Assembly (NCBI RefSeq): GCF_030445035.2
Contig: NC_080701.1
Span: 20,490,798 to 20,554,797 of the forward strand
DNA: 64,000 nt
Reading direction: 5' to 3'
From: Dasypus novemcinctus
Taxonomy: Eukaryota; Chordata; Mammalia; Cingulata; Dasypodidae
Part shown: piece after piece, positions 54,449 to 64,000 of the stretch
How positions within the stretch are numbered: the first letter of the stretch is position 1
Layout of the letters: the number at the start of each line of letters is the position of its first letter
Notes under the pieces: generated by a model
Told to the model about the DNA's origin: nothing
Seen by the model: only the letters and a program-made list of their open reading frames with translations
Database searches by the model: none
Program-made: the position numbers and the translations under genes

Positions 54449-55189
54449 TATATTGACTTTTGAGCCCAAGGAATTACAGTGTAGGTCCAGAAGTTTAAAA
54501 CTGAGCCCAAATTATGACTTTTTACAGCATCCAAGGAGTGCAACCAGAATAAAGCTCTTTACCTAGCAGTCCCTTCTAGGGAGCTGTATCAGATTCTAAC
54601 CAGACTCTCTCCCCAAGTGCCCACTTCTTACCTGCCCCTTCCTACATTCCTTCCTCTGTATCTCTACCACCTTCAGGAAATCCCATTCCAGGATATGTAA
54701 CACCTTTCCTAAATCTGAATAATTCACCCTGAAGTAACACCTCCCGCCACTACCTCCACCACTCATACTCCAGTGGGGAGCACGCCTTCAGCAAGCAAAG
54801 TCAAGGGCACCAAGGGCACTCAGAACAACTGGAGGGACAAGTCCTAAAACAGCCCTCTCCACGGCCCGTTGGGTCATGCTTTCTTCAAGTTGCGTTTTCT
54901 CCAAGATTTCTCCAGCAGCTCTAATTTGCAAGTGTGCTCATTTATACTCCCCAAATTTCTAGTGGTATCTGTTAGGCCTGATAGACTAAAAATACATGTA
55001 CATGTCCCAAGACAGTACTGCCTAAACCCATAATGAGAAAGAAAGAAAATATTGTCCTAATCATTCATAATTTTTAATAAACATGTACTGAAATTGGAGT
55101 GTGTGAATATATATACACATATGTACACCCAGAAAATAGAAGAAAAGTGCACATAGGTGCACCTTTTTTTTTATAATATGGACAATTTT
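54449..55189. other. Unassigned flank
   Basis: No gene or named repeat seen. Confidence 0.4.
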
Positions 55190-55599
55190 TTTAAAAAGAT
55201 TATTTCTCTCCCCTCCCCCTCCCACCCCCACCCTGGTTGTCTGTTCTCTGTGTCCATTTTCTGCGTCTTCTGTGTCCGCTTCTGTTGTTGTCAGTGGCAC
55301 TGAGAATCTGTGTTTCTTTTTGTTGCATCATCTTGTTGTGTCAGCTCTCCGTGTGTGTGGCGCCATTCCTGGGCAGGCTGCACTTTCTTTCGCGCTGGGC
55401 GGCTCTCCTTACAGGGCGCACTCCTTGCACATAGGGCTCCCCTACGCGGGGGGCACCCCTGTGTGGCAGGGCACTCCTTGTGCGCATCAGCACTGCGCAT
55501 GGGCCAGCTCCACACGGGTCAAGGAGGCCCGGGGTTTGAACTGCGGACCTCCCATGTGGTAGATGGACGCCCTAATCACTGGGCCAAATCCGTTTCCCA
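55190..55599 (-). repeat. Full-length DAS-type SINE
   Basis: Reverse copy; head GGTTTGAACTGCGGACCTCC ... CCAAATCCGTTTCCC. Confidence 0.92.
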
Positions 55600-55679
55600 T
55601 GATTTATTTTTTTATTTTATTAATTTTTTTCATAGGTGCAGACTGAAAGAAAATTTTTTTATTTGACAAGTTGTGAGTT

Positions 55680-57290
55680 AACAAAACAATCGTGCATACC
55701 TTAGAGAATTCCCATTCATTGCCCCAAGTAGGTGCAGATTTTTTTAAACTAACTTCCTTATCAAAATACAGCATACCTACAATAAAGGAATGAAAAGTAA
55801 AAGAAAAATATATTTTAAACAGTCATGCAGGAAAGTGCACAAAAGTGTTTAGTTTGGTGAATTTTCATCAGCTGGATCAAGAAATAGTACAATATCAGCA
55901 ATTCCAGAGATTCCCTGTGAGTCCCTCCCAATCACTCTGCCCCCTCCTTTCTGAAGGTAGCCCCTATCCTAACTTCTATTTCCAAAGATTGATTTTGCTG
56001 CTTTTGACCATTATATAAATGGAATCATACATTGGGTACTGCTTGGGGTCTGGCTCCTTTCATTTAGTACTGTGTTTATGACTTTCATTTTTATTTTCTA
56101 GCACCCCATGTATGAATAACCCACAGTTTCCTTTTCAACCTACCATCGAAGGACCCCTAGGTTGTTTCTAGTTTGGAGCTTTGTTGTGGGCTGAATGATG
56201 ACCCCAAAAAGACTTATGCCCACGTCCTAATCCCCAGAATATGGCCTTATTTGCCGAAGTAGTTAAATTAAGAATCTTGAGGTACGATCATCCTGGACCA
56301 TCCAGGTGGGCCCTAAATCCAATGACAAGTGACTTTACAAGAGTGAGGAAGAGGGCGATTGCGCAGATCCAAAAAGAACGGCCATTGGAGGAGGCAGAGG
56401 CTGGAGGGAGGAAGCCACAGCTGAGGCATGCTGGCGGCTACCAGAAGCTGGAAGAAGCATCTTCCCTGGAGCCCCTGGAAGGATCCAGCCCTGCCGACTC
56501 CCTGATTTCAGACTTCTGGCCTCTGGAACTGAGAGAATAAAATTCTATTGTTTGAAACCACCAAGTCTGTGGTAATTTGTTACACCAACCACAAGAAGCT
56601 AATACAGGACTGACAAGAATAAACTTGCTATAACATTCTCATTGTTTTTTTGGTACATACACAGACCCACACATCAAAGGGTGGAATTGCTGGTCCCTAG
56701 GGTCTATGTTCAACGAATTTTTCCAGAGTTGTTATACTAAATTACACTCCCAATGTTTAAGAGTCAGTTTCCCCGCTTCCTTGTCAACCTTCGTGTTGTC
56801 AGTTTTTCATTTTGCCCTTCTGGTGGGTGTGCAGTGGTTTTAATTTGTTTCTTTGATGGCTAAGGAGGCTGTGCACTTTTTCTCACATTTATTAGCTATT
56901 TGGATATGTCTTTTGTAATGTGCCTATATGTGTCTTTAGTCCGTTTTTCTTATTAGTTGTCATGTTGATTTGTAGCTATATGTAGGATACAGATACCTTT
57001 GTCAAACAAAGGTAATACAAATATCTTCTCTGTGGCTTGCTTTTTCACTCTCTTAATGGTGTTTTTTGATGAAAAAAGTTCTTAATTTTAATGAAGTCAA
57101 TTAATCATACTATAAAGCTTTTCTTTTATAGTAAGAGGAATCTTTTACTATATCTTTATAGTGTAAGGAATCTTTGCTGCCACAAGACCATGAGTGTATT
57201 CTCCTTTATAATCTCCTAAAAGCGTTATTGTTTCGCTTTAACATTTAGATAAGCAGTCCATCTGGAATTAATTTTGTGCACTGTTAAAAG
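55680..57290 (-). mobile_element. Old L1M segment, interrupted by an MLT1 LTR
   Basis: On the plus strand it reads GAATCATACATTGGGTACTG, GGTTGTTTCTAGTTTGGAGC, then after the LTR TGGAATTGCTGGTCC and TTTTCATTTTGCCCTTCTGG: the antisense of an L1 3' region. Worn, no open frame. Confidence 0.7.
56182..56606 (+). mobile_element. MLT1 solo LTR nested in L1M
   Basis: TGTTGTGGGCTGAATGATGACC, ATGGCCTTATTTGCCGAAG, GATTTCAGACTTCTGGCCTC, GAGAATAAAATTCTATTG and AAGAAGCTAATACA: complete MLT1 order. Ancient placental MaLR. Confidence 0.85.
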
Positions 57291-57829
57291 ATAATTTTCA
57301 AAAAAAAAGGTGACATATAGATATAAAAATGTACAGATGTTAAAGGTTTTATTTAACTCATTAATGAGGAATCTGGTAAAGTGTTACAACCAATTCAAAG
57401 GTGAATCCAAAGGACAGACCCAGTTATAGATCAGGAATACTGAATGAATGTGCAAATGAAGGCAAAACTGGTTTTTCCATGTGTGGTAGGGGGAGGGTTG
57501 TTCCTTATCAGACAGAGTTTATTTTCATGAATTTTGCATTGCTATCAGAGATCTACGAGTTATAGAGTTGTAAAATAGTTGCCATAGACTCTAAATCAGA
57601 TGACCCAGAGAGCACTGCTATGGCCAATGCATGGTTTTCCATTGAAGTACAAAATATTCCGTACCTGTAGCATCAGATAGGGCTCAAGATTCATTTTTTT
57701 TCCATATGGATATCTCATAGACCCAGTGACATTTCTTGAAAGACCCAGTGAAGCAGGCTACTAAGATAGGGAAATAATAGACGGATCTGGAACCTGGCAA
57801 AGAGTCCAGGTGGACATCAGTAACCCCTA

Positions 57830-58400
57830 AGATGGCTGCTGGAAGACCCTCCCCCAAGATTCTTCCATCCAGAACAAAGACTTCTTCCTCGGAGCAAGGA
57901 AAAGCCCCGGATGTTCCCTGGGAACTTTATCATTGGTTCCTCACTAAGGGACTGATGGGTGGGGTGACCAATCCAAACAGCAAACAGCTGGAAACCCTCC
58001 CCTGCCATTAGCAAAGGGGTGGAATAATTAACAGTTTAAAAGCCAGGCACAGCCTGAGCGTGGACTCCTGCCCTGCTCTCTTGCCTGCGGGCCGTGCTGT
58101 CCTCTGTGTGCCATCCTCGCCATTTTTTCCTCTGCCATGTGGTCACACCAGTAAACCTGGGGATTTATCATCTATAATGGGGAATTGTAGCTTGTAAATC
58201 AGCCCTCTTTATCCCTTTTAAGCCCCTTCCTCTCTACCTGGGACCCCTGTGCTGTTATTTTTCTGTTATTTTCTCCCCTTTCTCTTCCCTGCCTCCCTGA
58301 ATAGGTTAGGCCTAACTCACCCAGCATGCTCTTGAAATTCACTTCTGCAGCATAGCCAAGAACCTAGATAAAATCCGGGAACATCAACTTTCCACTACCA
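57830..58400 (+). mobile_element. Solo ERV1-like LTR, distant relative of the intron 1 provirus
   Basis: GGGACTGATGGGTGGGGTGAC, CCAATCCAAACAGCAAACAGC and AGCCAAGAACCTAGATAAA match segments of the LTRs at 35682 and 52488 in order, with extra sequence between. Ends approximate. Confidence 0.6.
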
Positions 58401-58439
58401 GGCCTTCAGTATGACCATTATGTGTGGATTTGTTTCCGT

Positions 58440-59056
58440 ACTGTTTTGTTCCATTGGTTTATTGTCTGTTCTTGAGTCAGTGCCACGCTGTCTGAATTAT
58501 TGTAACTTTAAAAGTCTTGAGACCTAATAGGGTAAAAGCTTTAGCTTTGTTCCTCAAGATTTCTTGGCTTTTTTTTTTTTTTTTTTTTTTTGAGTTTCTA
58601 GGGCCAGGAATATTGAACCAGGGACCTTATATGTGGGAAGCCAGGGCCTCAGCCACTGAACTACATTGGCTTCCCTGAGTTGGAATTTTCATGTGTTTGT
58701 TGCTTGTTTTTTTGTTTGTAGGAGGCACTGGGGATCAAACCAGGACCTCGTATGTCGGAAGCAGGCATTCAGCCAGTTGAGCTACACCCGCTCCCCTCTT
58801 GACTATTCTTGCATTTTCACGTACATCTTAAATCAACTTGTCAATTTCTAAAAGGACCTGCTGGAATATTTATTGGTGTCGCTTTGAATTTATAAATCGA
58901 TTTGGGGAAAGTTGGCATCTTATGCTATTGAATCTTCCAAACAATGGGCAGGATCTATCCCTTCATTTAATTTCTCCCAAAGTTTGTAGTTTTCTGGGTA
59001 GAGGTTTTATACATCTTTTGTCAGATTTATTCCTATATATATGCAATTGTAAATGT
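58440..59056 (-). mobile_element. L1M segment, interrupted by a SINE dimer
   Basis: Plus strand GTTCCATTGGTTTATTGTCTG, then after the SINE ATTTATTGGTGTCGCTTTGAA and GTCAGATTTATTCCTATATAT: antisense L1 ORF2 region. Confidence 0.7.
58568..58797 (-). repeat. Dimeric short SINE in L1M
   Basis: Long T run at the left, then GGAATATTGAACCAGGGACC and GGGGATCAAACCAGGACCTC heads. Confidence 0.85.
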
Positions 59057-59059
59057 TTT

Positions 59060-59282
59060 CTTTTTTTTTTGGTGGGGGGGGGTACCAGGGCTGGGGTTTG
59101 AACCCTGGACCTCATATGTGGGAAGCCAGTGCTCAACCATCGAGGCACATCAGCTCCCCTGAGTTGGCTTTTTCATTTGTTTGCTTGTTCTTTGTTTTTT
59201 TTTAGGAGGCACTGGGAACTGAACCCAGGACCTCCCATGTGGGAAGCAGGCGCTCAACCCCTTGAGTCACATCTGCTCCCCT
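59060..59282 (-). repeat. Dimeric short SINE in L1M
   Basis: GGGTTTGAACCCTGGACCTC and GGGAACTGAACCCAGGACCT heads joined by a T/G linker. Confidence 0.87.
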
Positions 59283-59433
59283 ATCATTTTTTTTTAATTC
59301 CATGTCTTTATTATTTGTATTTACTTCATATTAATGAGACCATGCCATATTTATCCTTTTGTGTCTGGCTTACTTTGCTTAGTATAATGTCTTCAAGACT
59401 CATCTGTATTATCGCATATGTCCCAGTTTCATT

Positions 59434-59703
59434 TCATATTGCAGCATAGTATTCCATCTTACATATAGACCACATTCTATTTATCCGTTCATTGGTGGAT
59501 AGACACTTGGGTTGTTTCCATCTTTTGGCAATTGTGAGCAACGCTGCTGTGAACATTGGTGTGCAAATGTCTATTCGTGTCAGAGTTTTTAGTTTTTCTG
59601 GATATATTCCTAGTAGAGGAATTGCTGGGTCATATGGCAGTTCTATATTTAGCTTCCTGAGGAATCCCCTACCATTTTTAAATTTTAGTTTTTTATTAGT
59701 CAT
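59434..59703 (-). pseudogene. L1 ORF2 C-terminal fragment
   Basis: Minus-strand frame of 89 codons containing KLNIELPYDPAIPLLGIYPE, ICTPMFTAALLTIAKRWKQP and MEYYAAI, the well-known end of L1 ORF2. It is a fragment with no reverse transcriptase core. Confidence 0.88.
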
Positions 59704-60667
59704 TCATAATGAAAATATCTCTGAGTCAGCCAGTGTGGGATCCCTTTCTTTCTTTCTCCCTCTTCCTCTCCCCATATCACCCATGAGTTCCTGCAGGCCT
59801 GCCAGGAATAAGAAAGGGACATTCTGGACCCTTGAGAACACAGAAGGAATTCCCATTTGAAAATGGATTAACCTCTTAACTACAGGCTCTAATTCACCTC
59901 CGGAGTTTGTTTTTGGTTTGTTTAGTTCTGTCTTTTATGACTTTTTTTTTCTTTATTAGAGAAGTTGTGAGTTAACAGAACAAACCTGCGTAAAATACAG
60001 GATCCCCATTAACCACCCTATTATCAATACCTTGCATTGGTGTGGAACATTTGTTACAATTAATGATAGCACATTTTCATAATTGTGCTATTAACTCTAG
60101 TCCATGGTTTAACATAGAGTTCACTGAATAGTGTAGTTCCATGGACTTTTTCATTTGTATTCTCTTACCATCTATGCAACCTAACATTTCCCCTTTTAAC
60201 CACATACAGATGTATATATTTCAGTACTACTAATTACATTCACAATGTTGCGCTGCTATCTCCACCATCCATACTAAAACTTCTCCATCATTCCAAATAG
60301 GAACCCCATACATTTTAGGCCTTAAATTCCCATTCCCTGTCCCCACCCTGTCCCCTGGTAACCTGTATTTATATTCTGACTGTATGAGCTTGCTTATTCT
60401 AATTGCTTATTCTAATTGTTTTCATAGCCATAAGCTCATACAATATTAGTCTTTTTGTGTCTTCAGGGTCCATCTGTACTGTCACATGTATCAGAACTTC
60501 ATTCCTTTTTGTGGCTGAATAATATTCCACTGTATATATTCACCACATTTTGTTTATCCATTCAGCAGTTGATGGACGCTTGGGTTGCGTCCATCTTTTG
60601 GCAATTGTGAATAATGCTGTTATGAACATCGGTGTGCAAATATCTCTATGAGTCCCTGCTGTAAATT

Positions 60668-61048
60668 CTTTTTATTTTTTAAAAAGATTTATTTATTTAT
60701 TTATTTCCCCCCTTCCCCTCCTCCTGCCCTGCTGTTTTTGCTGTCTGTGTTGTCTTCTCATCTCATTTTCTCTCCTCTAGGATTCATCAGGATTCAATCC
60801 TGATGTAGAGAAAGGTTCCCTGTCAATTGTACCATCTCAGTTCCTAGTTTCTGCTGCATTTCACCTTGACTCTCCCCTTGTCTCTCTTTTGATGCATCAT
60901 CATCTTGCTGCATGACTCACTTGGTGGGCACTGGCTCGCTGTACGGGCACGCTTTCTCTTCTTTTTCACCAGGAGGCCCCAAGGATCGAACCCAGGTCCT
61001 TCATATGGTAGGCAGAAGCTCTATCACTTGAGCCACAGCCACTTCCCT
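60668..61048 (-). repeat. Divergent older DAS-related SINE in L1
   Basis: Reverse copy with the variant body seen at 2940-3411; head GGATCGAACCCAGGTCCTTC ... AGCCACAGCCACTTCCC. Confidence 0.78.
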
Positions 61049-61429
61049 GCTGTCAATTCTTTTGGGTACATACCTACAAGTGGAATTGCTGGTCATATGG
61101 TAATTCTATAGTTAGCCTTCTGAGGAAGCTCCAAACTTCCGGAGCAGCTACACCGTGTTACATTGCCACCAGCAATGAATGAGTGTTCCTGTTTCTCTGC
61201 ATTCTCTCCAACACTTATAATTTTTCAGTAGCAGCCATTCTAATGGATGTGAAATGGGATCTCACTGTGGCTTTGATATAAATTTCCCCAATGGCTAATG
61301 ATGTTGAGCACCTTTTCTTTCTGCGCATTTGTGTATCTTCTTTGGAGAGATGTCTATTCAAGGCTTCCATCCATTTTTAAAATGGGTCCTTTGTCTTTTT
61401 GTGGTTAAGTTGAAGGATTATTCTTTTTC

Positions 61430-61842
61430 TCTTTTTTTGAAAAGATTTATTTTTATTTATTTCTCTCCCCCCCCTCCCCCAGTTGTCTGCTCTCTATGTC
61501 CATTCGCTGTATGTTCTTCGGTGTCCACTCGCATTCTTGTCAGTGGCACTGTGAATCTGTCTCTGTTGCGTCATCTTGCTGCATCAGCTCTCTGTGTATG
61601 TAGCACCACTCCTGGGCAGGCTGCACTTTCTTTCATGCAGGGTGGCTCTACTTGCTGGTGCACTCCTTGTGCGTGGGGCTCCCCTATGTGGGGGACACCC
61701 CTTGCATGGCGGAGCACTCCTTGAGTGCATCAGCGCTGCGCATGGGCCAGCTCACCGCACAGGTCAGGAGGCCTGGGTTTGAACCCTGGACCTCCCATGT
61801 GGTAGGCGGATGCTCTATCTCTTGAGCCAAGTCTGCTTCCCA
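61430..61842 (-). repeat. Full-length DAS-type SINE in L1
   Basis: Reverse copy; head GGTTTGAACCCTGGACCTCC ... CCAAGTCTGCTTCCC. Confidence 0.92.
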
Positions 61843-62119
61843 GATTACTTTCTATATTTTGAATATTTTAAAATCGTTTTGGGATATGTGGCTTCCAAAT
61901 ATTTTCTCCCCTTGAGTAGGCTATCTTTTTACTTCCATGTTAAAAGTGAATACCCCTTACCTAAAAGTTTCTACACTATTATGTAAGGTTCAGTCTATTT
62001 ACCCCATTCTCTACCTTCAAGAAAAGGGAAGACATTTATGGCAGAAGCTGGCCTGGAAAGGCACCTCTGCTGCGCGCCACTGAGCCCTGATAGCACAAGG
62101 TACGAAAAGACTCCAAAGG

Positions 62120-62555
62120 ACGCCGAACGCGTGACAAGTCGCCATAAACTTGACGGCTTAGAACGACAGGAAGTTATTCTCTCTCGTTCCAGGGCCCAGG
62201 AGTCTGGAATCGAGGTGTTGGCAGGACCACGGTCCCTTGAAGGCTCGGGGTGGATCCTTCCTCGCCTGTCCCAGCTTCCGCCCGCTCTAGGTGTGCCTTG
62301 GCTGTGGTGTCTGTCTCTGCGTTTGTCTTCGCAGGGCCTCCTCCTGTGTCTTCTCTTCTGTCTCTCATAAGGACACTTGTCACTGGACTTAGAGCCTGCC
62401 AGGGTAATCCAGGATAATCTCATTGTGAGATCCTTAACTTATTACATCGGCACAGACCCTTTTTCAGAAAACGGGCACATTCACAGGTTCCTGGGGTCAC
62501 ATGGGGGTATTTCTTTTGGAGGGGAGACCATCATCCAACCCACTATACCATCCCC
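62120..62555 (-). mobile_element. MLT1 solo LTR
   Basis: Plus strand CATAAACTTGACGGCTTAGAA, GTCTGGAATCGAGGTGTTGG, AATCCAGGATAATCTCATTG and ATTCACAGGTTCCTGGGG, the reverse order of MLT1. The 110- and 142-codon frames here are by-products. Confidence 0.78.
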
Positions 62556-63429
62556 TGAGACACTCATGGACTAAGGGGACCTCATAAGGAGGACATGTGT
62601 ATTAATAAAATGCACATTATGTGATATTTTTATTAGAGTTTATAAAATATACATTTTATAAGCTTACATCTAAAAACAGAGAAGGCTCTATCTTCTGAGG
62701 ATTTTTGTCCAGTAGGAAAAAAAAAAAGGATACAGGTAAATATAATTTGGGGTACTTTCCAAAAATACATGAAGAGAGAGAGAAATGTTGAGTTAAAATT
62801 GATAAGACCCTTGACCTCATACAGGAAAAGAGACAAAAATTTCTTTAAAAGGTGGCACAGAAAATAATTATACAGCAAATGAAAAAAAATGAAACCATAA
62901 TAAGTGCTATGAAAATGTCTCTTGTGTCTTTCAAATTGTTTTGACTATGACCTCTCAGTCAAGTACATTTTACATCAGTACCAAATATACATAAACACAT
63001 ATATAACTCATATTTATAACCCAAACAAACATATTTTATGAAATGATATTTACCCTTATCATGTGTGTTCTCTCTCATGTTTTCTATTGTTTCATTTGAA
63101 AAAAAGTACTGGTTGCAACCCACTAAAATAATGTTATACCCCACTAATTGGTGGCAACCTGCAGTTTTAAAGCACTGTTTCCCATGGTGATATAAGTCCC
63201 GCTCTATAACAGGGGACTCTGACCTAAATCTAGGGAGGATGAGGAGGCTTCTCTAAGAGTGGCACTTAAGCTGAGATCTGGAAAATGGGTAGAAGTTAAG
63301 TGAGTGAATAGGGGAAGAATGGTCCAAGCAAAGAAAACAATATATGCAATGGCCCTGTGGCAGAAGAGAGCAAATGGTAGAAGGGATTGTGAAAAAGCTA
63401 TCCTGTTTCATTTGAGATTGCATTCCATC
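62556..63429. other. AT-rich flank, possible old repeat
   Basis: 63180-63400 reads like an ancient mammalian repeat (CACTTAAGCTGAGATCTGG, GGTCCAAGCAAAGAAAAC, GCAATGGCCCTGTGGCAG); family not fixed. Confidence 0.35.
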
Positions 63430-63900
63430 TATAGATCATTTGGGAGAATATGGATGTCTAAACAATATTAAAGCTTTCAACGCACAAAAGCTTGACCTCT
63501 ATTTAGGTTTTCTACACTTTTTCCAGTAATGTTTTGTAGTTTTAAGTGTATAGACTTTACGGTATTTTGCTAAATTTATTCCTAATTATTTCGTAGTTTT
63601 TGATACAATAGTATATGGTATTGTTATATTAATTTTATTATACCAATGTTCATTTCAATTATACAGAAGCGCGATTGATGTTGTATGGTGTCCTCTGAAT
63701 CCTGCAATCTTGCTAAATTTACTTATTAGTTCTAGCAGTTAGTTCTAGTTTGGTTGTTTTAGAATCCTTAGGATTTTCTATGTATATAATCCTATCATTA
63801 GTGAATAAGGACATTTTTATTTCTTCCTTTAAAAAATGCAAAAGGCCATTTGAACTGCTTCCACATGTTTTAAAAGATAATGTCTTACTATTTAACATAA
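63430..63900 (-). mobile_element. L1M ORF2-region segment
   Basis: Plus strand TTTCCAGTAATGTTTTGTAG, GCTAAATTTATTCCTAATTA and CCTGCAATCTTGCTAAATTT are the antisense of L1 ORF2. Confidence 0.65.
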
Positions 63901-64000
63901 GGTGTTAACAATGGGGTGGTATTATGGGAACTTGGTATTTCATGTAAGATTTTTCTGTAAACCTATAACTTCTTAAATAAAAATATAATTTTAAAAAAGG

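Larger units (their letters stand above)
59940..61960 (-). mobile_element. L1 3' region, interrupted by two SINEs
   Basis: Plus strand reads GAGAAGTTGTGAGTTAACAG, TACAGGATCCCCATTAACCA, TATTCCACTGTATATATTCACC, TGGAATTGCTGGTCATATGG, GATGTGAAATGGGATCTCACTG and TTTTGGGATATGTGGCTTCC, the antisense order of an L1 3' UTR and ORF2 end. SINEs lie at 60668-61048 and 61430-61842. Confidence 0.8.

Noticed and set aside
62038-62423. 110- and 142-codon open frames on opposite strands
   Set aside because: Both are contained in an MLT1 LTR.
50600-64000. GOT1L1 or another upstream neighbour
   Set aside because: No matching frame; in human it is tens of kilobases away and would fall outside the window.

Overview
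This is a mammalian nuclear genomic window, almost certainly from an armadillo (Xenarthra, Dasypus lineage). The main evidence is more than twenty copies of a tRNA-derived SINE of the DAS type, known from armadillos. Older shared mammalian repeats (MIR, L2, L1M, MLT1, hAT-Charlie) are also present. I see no bacterial-style operon, CRISPR array or toxin system.

The one protein-coding gene I can support is RAB11FIP1 (Rab-coupling protein, RCP), on the minus strand. All six coding exons are present: 49686-49313, 24800-24358, 23611-22810, 21853-19988, 19231-19123 and 11047-10829. Every junction has GT/AG signals and compatible phase. Joined, they give an open frame of 1270 residues, close to the roughly 1283 of the human long form. 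The 1866-base fourth exon is a multiple of three. Skipping it leaves 648 residues, matching the known short RCP form. The order is an N-terminal C2 domain, a long Ser/Pro-rich linker with two NPF motifs, and a C-terminal Rab11-binding coiled coil.

Layout. 1-7.4 kb is downstream flank, rich in SINEs, with a full-length U6 snRNA pseudogene fused to a SINE. 7.46-10.83 kb is the probable 3' UTR; it contains a small hAT element and an unexplained CpG-rich patch. 11-24.8 kb holds exons 6 to 2 and their introns; intron 5 carries a MaLR fossil. 24.8-49.3 kb is intron 1. It contains a LINE 3' end inserted into a SINE, and a broken ERV1 provirus (35.7-42.9 kb) with a primer site matching tRNA-Arg. 49.2-50.5 kb is a CpG island with exon 1 and a promoter made of tandem GC-box repeats. 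50.5-64 kb is upstream flank with MIR, LTR, L1 and SINE copies and no recognisable gene.

The most unusual items are the U6-SINE chimera with three copies of its target-site sequence, the GC-box minisatellite directly upstream of the start codon, an RVxF-type PP1-docking motif in the skippable exon, and the CpG-rich patch with an exon-like block on the plus strand inside the presumed 3' UTR. I did not find a new protein-coding system.
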